A stretch of 64,000 nt of DNA. It comes from Klebsormidium nitens. Lineage: Eukaryota; Streptophyta; Klebsormidiophyceae; Klebsormidiales; Klebsormidiaceae. The notes beneath the pieces are model-generated. The model was given only the letters and a program-made list of their open reading frames with translations, made no database searches and was not told where the DNA came from. The stretch spans positions 62,001-126,000 of the forward strand of contig DF237015.1 of assembly GCA_000708835.1 (NCBI GenBank), written 5' to 3'. The position numbers were made by a program, and so were the translations under genes. This document shows positions 1-12,378 of this stretch, piece after piece (positions within the stretch are counted from its first letter, which is position 1; each line of letters begins with the position of its first letter).

Positions 1-304
1 AAGCAACAAGTGGCTGACTCGTGCGAATCAGGATTTCAAGCGGTTGAGCAGCAATTTGCAAGTCAGTGGTTCGCTGGCCATCAGTAGAACAAAAGCATCC
101 TTGTAGAGAGTGAGGGTACCTTGAATTCAATTCAAGGGCGCTGGACCTTTAGTGGGCCAACGATTTGTGAAATATACATTCCTGTTCCTGTATGAAATTG
201 GGTTCCCTTGTGAATATTGTTCACAGGCATCAGTTTGTAGTGCATAACAAATGCAAGGATGGAGTGAGTATTCTAATCAAGTGCCTGAACACGGTCCTTT
301 GCAG

Positions 305-3300
305 GCTGTAGCAATTGCGGCGCTCAATCTTTTAGATCAGGACGACATCAAGAAGCTGATGAAGACAGACCTCATTCCGCAATGGGTGCAATTTCCTGAA
401 ATGGAGCGGGTGAGCGTTTTCCCTTGGAAGAAAGCAAGCAAACAGTCTTGTATATCAGTGGGTGGGTCGTGTATAGTGTAACTTGCTCATTGTTTGCGAA
501 GCACAATTTCCAGACAAGGCAGCTGCAAACTGCCTTCTTGACTGGCAGGTCCAAGCCTTCAAAACTGCCATGGGACATCAAGTGTAAAACGCAAGCCTGA
601 GCGAGAGTCTCAAGCCTTTACCTGCGCAGGTTCACTGGCTGAACAAGGAGCTCCGTGAGATCTGGCCTTATGTGAACAAGGTGCGGCATCCACTATCCAG
701 AAAAGCTTTGCTATGCTTGCCCTTCAAGATGGTGGAACGATTGCTGGTGTTTGAGAGTAGGATTGCGCTTAGATGTTCAATGTTGTGGGAGTTCGTTTAT
801 CTGATTGACATAGTCGTTGGTTCACCTGCTTTAGACTTACATTGTCAAACTCATGCCCCACACAGAGCAAGTGGAATCCGACTTCAGTGAGGAACAGAAT
901 TATCTCTTGATTGGAGAAGACAATGGAAGGGAGGGGTCCTTCATTCTCATACGGCGTCTTCTCATGAGCTAGGACTCGCCCGGGGTTGTCAAACCACTGG
1001 CCACCATCTGCCAAGTTGGCAGACCCGTTAACCACAGAGTTTCTTACAGGTCAAATGGTGATGTTCATTGCAGGCCGCTTCTGCCATCATCAAGGAACAA
1101 GTGGAGCCCATTCTGAAACAGTATAAGCCCCCAGTCTTTCTGTCAATCAAGTTCAACAAGGTGAGAAAGGATTGTCTATGGTGCCCAGACTTCCTGAAGA
1201 GCCCCGGTCTGGCTGCATTCGTCCTCAGGCTTTTACGCCATGTACTGGACAAGAACAGAACAGCGCGCACCACGTTATGCACCTACTCAAATGTGCTCAG
1301 GGGTTTGTCCGAGTTTCGATTATCAGTCCATACATGCTCATGTCACTGACATAGTTGTGTCTCGACTCGCGCAGCTCACGCTGGGAACCATCGCTCCACA
1401 AATAGCAGGTACGTATCTTGATGCTATCAGGTATCGGCCAGTCACCCTTCTGTACCTGTTATTAATTTTCAGTTGCGAACTAGTCATAGGAGTGTCCAGA
1501 GGAATGATGTCCACTTCAATGTGAGGCAACACCAAACAGAAGGCTAGAACAAAATGTTTGACGTTTGCAGTCCTCAGTCGCCCACGTTCTCTTGAAAGCA
1601 ATTCAAGTGTTCTTGAGCCACGATGTTACTTGTCCATGGAGAATTTGTTGGTGAAGCTGAGACGAACGGAGCTGAAATCATCTTATGCTGCCACGATCAA
1701 ATTTCGCAGGACCACGATCTTTCTGAATATGTTATGAATGCTCCAGAAGCATTACACAGTTACTTCCGAGCAACTCAGCATTCCATGGTAACGTAGTCTA
1801 CCATAGTTCGTCTCCACTCAGCAGCAGACTGACTTGATCTACCTTGATGTTCTTCTTCACTGGATCCGGCAGGATGCTGGGAAGAAGCTGTCGGGTAAAT
1901 AACTCAAGCGGCAGACAGTACACACGCCTAAAAGGTGGCACACGGCTGACTGCAGGTGTGAAGGTGGTCGAGACCGACGAGGAGGAGATCATTTTGGAGG
2001 TGGACGTCAAGTGGGGCGGCAACCCGAGCATCATCCTGGGGATGACAACAATCGTGGGCCTTCCGCTGCAAGTGCAAGTGAGCGATCGAGAAAGCACCTT
2101 TCAATCACCACAGAGGGGCAGACGCTTGGTTGGCCTGACCCCGGCACTCCGTTGGCATGCCGCTCGTTGAATGATTGATCCTGGCTTTTGAAACGAAGCA
2201 TTTTGTCGGGCAACGGCTGGATTTCGTGCAGGGGTCTGACCATATGTCGCTCTCAGGCCTTCTTCGTTTCGAACATGAAACGCAGGAGGAAGTAGGAAAC
2301 CAGTCGTGGCGAAAGTAAGCTGGGATTGCGAGCAGGGTGCATCACTGCGCAAAACCGCACTTTCCGTCCTATCTGGCCGCCTTGACAAAACGTGAACCGC
2401 CCGATGACTATGGACGAAACCTTAAGAAGGAACCGCTTGAAGTGTCGACCTTGTAAATGTTACCAAAACGGTCCTTCGAATGTCCGCTAAGTTGTTAAGC
2501 GTAACACCTGAGATGCAGAGTACGAGGACAGAACAGGTAGCGCAGGGAAGGATCGGCGGTCCAATAATCCCAGATTTGAGGCACCCTACCTTACTTTCAT
2601 CCTCAAAAGCAAGCAATTTTGCCGACAGGAGGATGCGGGTTGTTACTTCTCACAAACTGACCCTTACAAAAGAATCTTTCTAAAGACAGTTTCCTGAACC
2701 ACGGAGAATCTCAAACAGTCTTCGTCTTGATGCAAACGTGTTTCTGGGGATCCGCAGGTCAAGGACGTCCAATTCTTTGGGCTTTTCCGGCTCCGGTTCC
2801 GGCCACTGGTGGGGCAGTTCCCGTGCTTTGGAGCGCTTACGATCGCGTTGCGGAACAAGGTGAGCACACGGCGCCTTGTGCCGGGCACTTCCTGCTGTGC
2901 CGTCGTGAGTCAACCCGCTTCCTCCGGCTTTGCGGCATACTGAAGAATGACAGACACGGCACAAACTTCGCATGAGTCGAAGAGCTGACGTCGAAGTTTC
3001 AAATCTGGTTCGAACTCGCAAATTTTCGAAGCCGCAGTATTCTTTGGGCAACAAACGTCTTGCTTGGATGTGGTCCTTGGAAGGTTTGGGCCCCACAAAG
3101 ACTTTCACCTTTTTGTTATGTTGTGGTCCCAGGCGAGACCAGCATTCGGCATAGTCAACAGTCTGTAATACTGAAATTCCACTTGTAGAGAAATCGTTCG
3201 CACCCTTGTATTTGAACCAGTTGAAGGTTTGTACCAAAGCCACGGGTGGGGCCAAACTCAGAATTCCTCTTCTAAGCTGCTATTGCAAAGATAATCTTCA

Positions 3301-6300
3301 TGTTCGCCGGTGTGCAGCCAAGCATGGACTTTCGATTGAAGATCATCGGTGGGGAGCTGCCCGGTATTCACGGCATCGTCGACGTGAGCCATCAGGATGC
3401 TCATCCCATCTAGAATCTGACAGAAGCATCGCGTTTGCTTTTGGAATGCTAAGATTTTCCTCAAAGAATCGTCTCCAATCTTTGCCGGCGTTTCCGTGAC
3501 CGGGCCGATCGTGCAGTCCAATCACTTACCAGGCTGCTTCTCTAGGCCTCTTGTCGGGAGCACTGTAACGCTTTGGTAGAAAGTCTTCTTTATTCTGGGG
3601 GGATCAGATTCTGCACCGTTATACGACTTAGTCCATTAAATTCCTGTTTATGTGCAGAATTTGCTAAGAACGGCTGTCGTGGACTCACTCCTCTGGCCGA
3701 GCCGCATCGTCGTGCCCATCTTAGAAGGAGACTACAAGTGAGCATCGCGGCTCTTGGCTTGCTTCTCTCCTTTCCTCCCTTTTCTGTTTTCCTTTTTCCC
3801 TGCTTTCCTTGCTTTCCTGTCATCTCCTTTCAAAAACGGTGCCAAAATTCTGAAGCGACGGTGTTGAGGGACATAGTTGAGTGATCTTGCTCAACGAACT
3901 AGATTGCACACAAACCCGCTCCTCTCACGAGCAGCAAATGAAGGAAGAACACTAAGTCTTGTCTTCAGCATAAGGCTGATCTCCAGACGCATGCAAGTAA
4001 AAGTGCATATGTTGAGATACCTTCGTTTGCTTCAGCGGAACAGTTGGTCTTTGAAACAAGCCTTTTCAGCTCAACATCCCTCGTAAAGAGAATGTCCGAT
4101 TTCGACTTCGACTTCGAATTCACTTCGATTTGAGTTGACACCGGGCCTTCAACTTGTCAACTCCCGTTCGTCCTAAGGTTCTAAGAAGACTTTCAGCGGT
4201 TTTTTTCCTTCCTCTCCTCTGTTTCCTGTACCCCCTTGCCTCGCCCTTGCTATACGTTTTGGCTAAGAAAACCCTGATTCAGTCTTTGAAATTGGGCGTA
4301 CATCATATGCGGACGGCTTCACCCAATCGTGAAGGCGGAAGATTAACATCACTACTACCCTCCGATAGCTTCAACTTGGTGTTTTGTACCGGCCAGTGGA
4401 GAATTACGAGCTTTACGCCCAATCGAACAAACAGCTCAGGACAACTCCAGGTATTTAATCATGGTCAGGCTAAAAATAATCAATTGCCATTTCTCTTGCT
4501 CAGGGATCTGGAGTTGCGCCCGACGGGCACCCTGGACGTGAAGCTCGTCGAGGCGCGCAACCTGAAGAACACGGACTTCATCGGCAAGTCGGATCCGTTC
4601 GCGATCCTGTTCGTCCGTCCAATCCCGAGCAAGATGGAGAAGAGCAAGGTCATTTCAAACAACTTGAACCCCATCTGGAACGAGTCGTTCAAGCTCGTCG
4701 TGGAAGACCCCGCCACGCAACGACTCATGATCAAGGTGCGCGCGCGAATATGAATATTTCTTTCGTTATAGTCGGTCGATTTCAGGAAGGCGCCACCCAG
4801 TGCCGCTCGATCAAGGTGTGCGCACCCTTTGCAGCGTTTCCCAACAGAGGTAATCAGAAGCAGATCAAGTCTGTGATGGGATTAAACATTCGCAAACGAG
4901 GCCTCCTATGATGCGCTCCATGGAATCTCTTCAAGGCTGGTTGTCATCGGCACGTGAAGCTGGGCCGACGTTCCCGTTTTGCTTGTTCTTGCGGCCTGGT
5001 CAATATTCCCACAGACAAACCCGGAGATATGGCTGCTGATATTTTGGGCGCACTTGAGCTTGTCGTTCGAGCACGTTCAAGTTTGAAGCAGCGTCCGAAA
5101 AGATTCTTGTCAAACCTGCCCGAACCCGCGCAGGTTTTGGACAAGGAGGCCCTGGAAAAGGCGGAGCCGTTGGGCGAGTTGTCGCTGAAGCTATCAGACT
5201 TGGAACCAGGAAAGCTGTTAGACGTCTGGCTGCCGCTCGTGGAGGACATGGACAACCCGAGGGCGGGGAACGCGCAGGGCGAGGTGAGCCTGAATCCGTC
5301 CACGTCAAATTACAAGCAGACTCTTGGGAGTGTCTAAAGGAATACACAAAGGACCCTCTGAAAGGTCTGAAGGTGATTACAAACGGTCGCCATTCAAGTG
5401 GGACGGCGCAGTTATTTATGTTCCGTGTTTCTTTTGCGGATCTCCATAAATGGTCAGATAGTATGGCGTTGTGTCTCCTTCCCATCCGGTCTCTTGCGAC
5501 TTTAAGACGGTCACGTGGTTGCCATGCTGGCAGTGTTAGCTGAGCTGCCAGAGCACGACACGGACGTCGAGAGTTTGCAAGTATGTTACTCTGATTTGAG
5601 CAAAACTGTTCAGAACCGGAACGCTGCAATGCGCTCTGTGCGGAGCATACCTGTCCATTGCATCAATCAAAATTCGTAACGTTTGTTTCCTCGAGCCCCG
5701 TAGGAAGGTGCCGAGTCTGGTCAACCCTGTGATGCTTGCGAGCGGCTCTACCAAAACGCACGAGTGCCTTGACAGGACTTATCTTACACGGACGGTACAT
5801 GCCGCGACAGGGTGCCCCGATATTCCAGAGGCCATGTTCACACTTCCTCGCCATTGCTGCGTAACTGCTCGCAGTCGGGTCGGTTGACCACCAAAATATG
5901 AGGTGAAGTGTTCGGTCCTGCATCGTATCACCCCCACCTTGGGGCTCCAGATCTGCAAAGCGATGACGATATGAGCTCCAGCGTCGCTCCCTCCATCGAT
6001 CGTACTCCTGAAGTGGCAGGGTGAGGAAAGCACGCTGACGTCACCCGCAGGTCCACCTGGAGGTGATGTACCGGCCGCACCCGCCCGACGGCGGCGCCCC
6101 GTCGACGTCCGACATTGCGGGGGACCTCAACATGCGCGACGGCCTCGATGCGCGCGCAGTCGATGGGCGCTCGCTGAGCCACATGCCGTCGATTGTGCGC
6201 GGAGTGCTGACGGTGACGGTGCGGAAAGCGGAGGAACTGCGCGCGGCGGACATGGGCGGCACGAGCGACCCGTTCGTGCGGGTGTTCATGCGCAACGGAG

Positions 6301-7268
6301 ACATGAAGAAGAAGACCAAGGTGAGCTTCGGAGAGGTTTGGCTTTGAGTTGAGGCTCGATATACTTTTGAAGGGCGTGCTCATGCGCAACAGAGACATAA
6401 ATGAGAAGACCAGGGTGGGAGGTTTGGAAATTAGGGGCTTGGTTTGCTTTGTAAGTTCGTGTTCATGCGCAACATAGTATTTGGACGTAGGTACGCCAGA
6501 ACGGCCCATACTTGCGAATCCTTCTCACCCTATCAGAGACTGCTTTTGACGTCATTTCAGGGAAGCTTTCACACTGCCAGAAATCACCCTCGTTGAGAGC
6601 AGTCAGCTCAAATACATTCTATGACGCGAAAGAAGGATAAGATTCAGGATGGTTCTGGTTCACATTCAGAGCGAGATCTCGGGCACTTCAGGAGCGAACG
6701 TCAAATCAAATGTTCAGCAAGCTCTTGATGCAAACGAGCGGTCTGTTTGTTTCCAGGTGATCCCGAAGACGTTGAACCCCGTTTGGGACCAGACGTTTGA
6801 GTTCTTGGTGGAGGACGCAGCCCGGGATATGTTGCAACTAGAAGTGTGGGACCACGACACCTTCGGAAAGGTCAGCGGTCAAGCCGATAAACCCTGGCAT
6901 CATGCAAGCCCCTTCGCCTTTTTAATGTTTGTTGGACCTTTATGCTTTGCCGAGGGAGGCATGGTGCAATGCACCGTTCTTTGGGATGCGGGATCCATTC
7001 CTGTTTCGCCTCGAAGCGTTTGCATGTCAAAGCATGGAGCTCCAATGAGCCGTTCCTGCCTTCCATAAAGTCTTCGCTACCACAGACGGAGCCTGACTCA
7101 CTGATATTCTGGTCTGTTCAGGACTTCTTGGGGAGGGTTTCTATCACACTGACACGAGTTATGAAAGAAGGGGAGTACGAAGACGTTTTCAAGCTTTCTG
7201 AGGTAGACACGGGCAAACTCCACGTGAATCTGAAATGGAAACAGGTGGGACCGACCGGAAAAGTTTGA
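305..7268 (+). CDS. Synaptotagmin / extended-synaptotagmin-like protein (SYT4/5 type), 5' partial
   Basis: This is a plant-type synaptotagmin, a tether at ER-plasma membrane contacts that moves lipid through an SMP domain and binds membranes through C2 domains. Thirteen exons are read: 305-409, 630-680, 1074-1160, 1375-1408, 1956-2077, 2758-2859, 3318-3383, 3658-3737, 4504-4735, 5134-5283, 6051-6320, 6757-6870 and 7122-7268. All phases agree and they give 519 residues ending in TGA. The SMP part includes LTLGTIAPQIAG, WGGNPSIIL and LLWPSRIVVPILEGDY. C2A begins GTLDVKLVEARNLKN; C2B begins GVLTVTVRKAEELRA. C2B keeps the usual acidic ligands (AADMGGTSDPF, WDHDTFGKDF). In C2A the second calcium loop is altered (VLDKEALEK). 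Land-plant homologues are about 560 residues, so the N-terminal membrane anchor probably lies upstream of the window. The family call is firm; the subfamily (SYT4/5) rests on remembered similarity. Confidence 0.9.
6281..6480 (+). repeat. Tandem decayed copies of the C2B exon end inside the next intron
   Basis: The 3' end of the synaptotagmin exon (6282-6320, GTGTTCATGCGCAAC onwards) and its donor are followed by a second copy at 6376-6427 (GTGCTCATGCGCAAC) and a shorter third at 6459-6473 (identical first 15 bases). The copies are about 85-95 bases apart and the later ones have lost the reading frame. Confidence 0.8.
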
Positions 7269-8179
7269 GAAAAGGGCTACTAGTCAAGACATGTATATAC
7301 GAGAGATTAGACAAGAAAGGCTACTGCCCTTGCCTGCGCCAATATCAAGCAAGCCTGAGGCCAATAAGGCATGAATCTGCGATGCTCGACATTATGCGGA
7401 TTAAGATCGTGGTTGACGCATGCATATGGCAGTCATCATTGCCGAATGATATCCGGCCATTTATGTACGGGTATTCAGCTTATGAGGTCATCATACACGC
7501 GCGCCATGCGCATGCACTGAGCACGTCTTGCGCGCAAACGAGCTATAGCTGCCATGCAGCACTGCTTGTACAGGCAATTCAAGCTGTATACCGCGGCAAC
7601 AGCTCGTGTGCACGTACATGGTGCGGCCGAATGCCACACGGCACACTGACGTATCAGGCAACATTTGCACTTCCGACGCTTGAAAATCGAGTCCCATGAT
7701 TCGCGGTAGTACAGAAAAAAGAAACACGCGCACATGCTCTATGTGACGTATATTCGCCTTGGAAGCCGGCCCAGATTTTGTATATACCAAAGGAGTGACA
7801 GGGACGATCCTAGGCTAGTGAGCGTTTGGACATCATCATGGGCATCTTTGACAGCTCGATCTGTCGATCTCGCTGAGTGTGCTTATACTTTGACGGTCCG
7901 AGCACAATGTTGTTTGAAGGGAACTTTACTTAGTTACCTGTTGTGCAGCTACTACCATGAGCGTATGTACATTCTAGGTACCTTGCTTGCCGTGGGGTCA
8001 CTGCCTTGTCTTACACGAGCTGCTTCACACTGCCAACTCTTCTGAGTAGAAGTGACACTACGAGCAAAATCAATCCGTTCAAACGCAAAGGACGTAACAT
8101 ACAATCTGCAGGATGGGGACGGGCTATGAAACAGCGGCTATCGAACAAAGTGTACACCTGGCCCGTCGACTTCAAAGAT
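7269..8179. other. Convergent intergenic region between the synaptotagmin and CBSX3-like genes
   Basis: This stretch holds the 3' flanks of two converging genes. Short open frames occur on both strands, but none shows a recognisable domain or a consistent splice structure. I see no RNA gene or repeat. Confidence 0.5.
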
Positions 8180-10990
8180 TCAGTACCCGCCCTGGATGTA
8201 GTCGTTGAGCCGCTTGACCTCCTCGCGATGCTCGTCGACAACCGCGCGGACAACGTCACCAATGGAGATCATGGCGTGCATCTTGTGGTCATCCACGACG
8301 GGAATGTGACGGATCCGATGCTCTGAAAGCAACGAGATGCAATCGCTTGAGACTGAAGTAAGCACTTTTTTGTCGAACTTCTTGCCAGGTTGACACCAAT
8401 TTGAATAAAACCTCGATTCTGATTGAGGACCAGGCGATGACGAATGCTCCTTGATGGAGTTTGCTACAGATAGGCCGACTTGAAAAGGTTGAGCATTCAA
8501 ATCTGACGTCCTAAGTAAGACGTGTATAGTACGTGGGCAACCGAACTTATGATTAAAGTAGGCCAGTCCTGTTTCGAGTGAGCATCGATACAGCGATAGG
8601 ACCCTGGTTCAACTGGATGATTGTGATCACTCCTAGTTATCACTAAACCTTCGCTGCATTGATTATTCAAAAGGTCCGTCCTACGCACCCCAACATAATG
8701 CCATGTGCCGACCATTATAATCATGTACATATGCAGGGCCAGCCAGGAAACCGTACAACTGATGTGCTTTTCCCCATCCGCATCATCTCAGTCAGCAATA
8801 GAAATAGATGCAGTGTTGCAAAAATTTTTCAGTGAATGTTAAAGAGTCTCTTAGCCAAGCGAGTCCAGAATTGTGGGTAGATTTCCCCTGGATCGGACAA
8901 CTATCTACGACAGTTGGAGAAGATAAAAGGGGAAATCTGGGTTTTGGGCGCACCTGTCATGAGCTGCATTGCCTGGAGCACCTGGGTGTCCGGAGTGACC
9001 GTTACAAGCTTTGCCTGTAGAAAGGAGGAGTCTTTGTGAGAACCCTTTAAATGCGAGTTTGCATTAAATGCGAGTTTGCAAAAGAAAGGCTGAAGAGCGT
9101 CCAGTTGCAAGGAGTGTACCTTTTGTGAAACCACTACTTGCACTTTGGAATGGCGCAAAAGGGTCACTAACCGTGGGCGAAAGACGAGAAGAGAGGCTAG
9201 ACAAGCTGAAAGTTCTGAGCAGCGCGTATCGTTCGCCACATCCAGATTACGGTGTCTTGAGAAATATAGAACGGGAATTGGTGCTTTCATTAAGACTAGA
9301 AATATTGGAGCAAGTGAGGAAACGTCAGCCACAGGCTGCTTTTGAATGTAGGAGCTCAGATATACAGGGAGAGCCCCAACCACTGCTTACTTCCTCAAAT
9401 GCAGTGCTGCTCGACTCTTAAGGGCGTCAGTTCTCAACAAGCATCATTTCTTAAAGAAGCAACTCTCAGTACAGTGCTGAATTGCGGTATGGAACAAGAT
9501 CAAAGAAGAGCAGAAGCTTGAGAACACTTCACAAGTTTCACTCCTGTGATCAGCCCTGGTCTTCTAGAGCAAGCGCTACAAAAGCTTGGGCCAATACTTG
9601 TCATGTCAAAATCAGTGCCATTGTAAGGAAGCAGGTCAAAGTTCACTTCTTGCTCTCATTGCATATAAGTCACTATAATAACGAAGTCACTATTTCTTGA
9701 TCGATCACACTTGGATCAGCACACAATGCAGGCTTCAGAGCTTGAAATGAAAAACCTCACCTCAACCGTCATGATGTCCCCGACCTTCGTCTCTTTGGAG
9801 GTTCTGTTCTCTATGGCAACCTTTCGAAGGTAATCTGTCAGGAATGAAGTGGTGGCTTAAACATCGACAAGCAAGGCTGCGAATCTGACAAGAGCCTCCA
9901 TAATCTCAGGAAAAGCAACAACTAATTCAGCAAATAAAGTTCGCATGATACTTGAGTACAGTGTGTAGTTTGCAAATTGCCGACGGGCGGGCTTTGGGGA
10001 TGAACGTAAATGGTGCCAAGGGAAGGCAGACATCATCCAGAGTGGTTTAGGGTTCTTGTAGATAGTTTGGCGGCCAAGCGAGAATCAACAATCAGAAAAG
10101 ACTCCTTTTTGCATCTTGGCAATCCAGGCTCAGTCTGTGAAAGGACTCATTCTGTGCCATCAGCAAAAAGGCTTCCAAACCACACCAAGACAGTCTTCCT
10201 GTCGTTTTGTAAGAGGAGCGCGCACCTCTTTCAGTGATGATCCCAGCAATCCCGTCCTTGCCCGACTTCATGACCACCAGCGCACCGACATTGTGCTGAG
10301 TCATCTGCATTTGATAGACAAATTTTGCTCAATCGCCAACATGGCTGCTTTTGTGCGCAAGGGATCATACAAAACAATTGAAAGGGCGACTGCTATCCAG
10401 TACAAGCAGTTCTCCTTGCATAAATCTTTGTCTTTCAGAAGCAGCTGTCCAAGAACCACGACTCCCAATTTCAGCGGCAGAGCAGATTGGAAATATTTTG
10501 GTTTGAAATTCCACAAAACAATGACTGGAATTTAGCAATCCTATCAAAGATTATGTGCGCTTGTTTGGAGAAAAGTCCTCTACAAAAAGAACACTGTTGT
10601 TACAGAAATGAATGAACAGAGCTATTAATCAACTTACACGCTTTGCGAAGAAGATGATTCTAATGCAAAAAACAAAAAATGACAAACTTCCATGCAGTCC
10701 AATGCACGAACCTGCCTCACAGCATCGTAGACGGTGTCATCAGTCTGGCACCAGAGGAAGGAGCCCCGCTCCTTTTCCCCCTTCTTGTTCCTCAGAATGT
10801 CTGCAATCGTTGACCTTTCCAGGTGCGCATCATGCTCGTCTGTGTCCTCAGCCTCTGCTGCCGCACTCTTTGCGTTCCCCCTCACTTGCAACCTGCTCAT
10901 GCAAGACACCTGGCCAGCCCGAAGGGTCTGCAGGAGCGAACCCCTCAGGTCCAAGGCCCCCCGCTGCAACACCTTAGAGACGCTCTGCAT
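8180..10990 (-). CDS. CBS-domain pair protein, CBSX3-like, probably mitochondrial
   Basis: This protein carries two CBS domains, which bind adenosine-type ligands. The closest family I recognise is plant CBSX3, a mitochondrial regulator of the ferredoxin-thioredoxin system. Five exons are read on the minus strand: 10990-10712, 10304-10226, 9834-9761, 9014-8954 and 8322-8180. Phases agree and give 211 residues; Arabidopsis CBSX3 is about 206. The N-terminus (MQSVSKVLQRGALDLRGSLL) is basic and lacks acidic residues before a short linker, as in a mitochondrial presequence. CBS1 starts near STIADILRNKKGE and includes DTVYDAV and GIAGIITERDYLRK. CBS2 includes AKLVTVTPDTQVLQAMQLMT and RIRHIPVVDD, and the protein ends DVVRAVVDEHREEVKRLNDY plus five more residues. 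The ATG at 10990 opens the presequence. Function is inferred from family membership. Confidence 0.9.
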
Positions 10991-12378
10991 CGTGGCCAGG
11001 GTTTTGAGAAGGGGGGGATGCAGAGCTCCTAGTGAAGAGCCAACTTTTGATTAAGAGTAACCAGAAAGTACTCGATTCTCCAAACCTCCTTGCAACGCAA
11101 AATCTATTATATGAGCAGCCGATGAGGTGCGGCGATTTAAGCTAGTGCCTCGCCCCGTCCTTCCCCAAACCAATGAAAAACTGAACCAATTGAGCAGAGC
11201 AGAGGCGAACACGAGCAGCCGTGGTCCCGTAAGATGGTTCTTGGGCGCTCAATGACACGAAAGTTGATAAATGTAGGAATGCAGCAGGAGCTCCGAGTCA
11301 TGCAGGAAGAAGCTGGCCTGCATTGCTGAAAACAGACGCGTGCACAGCTTGAGTGTGAGCAGACTGCAGTCTGCAAAACCAAAGTTGAGTTGGAACCCAT
11401 GTGGGCCGTAGCAGGTACCGTAGTTCGCCACATCCGTTCCTCTCCGGCAAATCAAGCATACGAGGCTACTTCAGGTATATAAGCTCCGCGACATTACCTA
11501 TCATAACGAAACTGCCGAGATGAATTTCCTCTTATCACTTGTGCCACCCTGTTCTCGTTGATCACTCAGCAGATAATACCAAAACGTTCAGGAAAATAGA
11601 GTACATACGATGAAACATAAAGATACTCTATCCGAGGAGGACGTCTGACAGAAGAAGCCCGTGTGCCAAGTCAGCAAGCAGTATGAGCGGTCCGATGAGA
11701 CGTTTGTGCGTTTGGCTGCCGTCGATGAAAAAAGACTTCGAAGTTCCACACAAGCATCATGATTGCGAAGTCCGGGCTCCGTCAATGCTGCTTGAAGCTG
11801 GCATGCATGACGGCCTAAGGGCTATTTCGTAGATACAGTTTCACACAAAGCACTCTTCGGATGAATATGATGCACTGATATTACCAACACGGTTCGATTG
11901 ATCGGTGGATCTCATTCGGCATTCCCAGTCAAGTACTCGTGCTTCGATGTTTGCAAGACAGCGCGCTGTGATGTGACTACAGTTAGGAAACGGTGTAATA
12001 AGTTTTCCCTGTCACCCACCTTGATAGTCGAAACGTTAAGAGTTACTCGTTGGCAATCTTAGCGTGACAACCTGGCAAGTCATCATATCGTCCACAAAGC
12101 ATTTCAACGACAAAGATAAGCTCTGAGGTGTGCCGTGCAGTGCTCAAGGGCCGGGGCAAGGGATGCGGATTTGCATGGCTCTAAATGTCGAGCGGATCAT
12201 TCGGAGATTGTAGGACCATCCCGTCACCACTCTTATCTAGGATGCCCGTCCGCAGAATTGACAAGCTTTGTAAAGGATGCAATGATGGCCGATGTGTGGA
12301 GCCTTAGCCCATGCTGGAATAAGCACCCAAAAAGTCGGCTTTTCTCAATGCCGAAGTGTAATAAGAACGACAGATTTG
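10991..12378. other. Intergenic region with no recognisable gene
   Basis: About 1.4 kb between two genes on the minus strand. It holds the promoter side of the CBSX3-like gene and the 3' flank of the YbaK-domain gene. Only short unsupported open frames are present, and no repeat or RNA gene was seen. Confidence 0.5.

Noticed and set aside
2680-3255. 191-codon open frame on the minus strand inside the synaptotagmin gene
   Set aside because: It runs antisense to the exon at 2758-2859 and the following intron, has no recognised domain, and the sense exon is clearly conserved.
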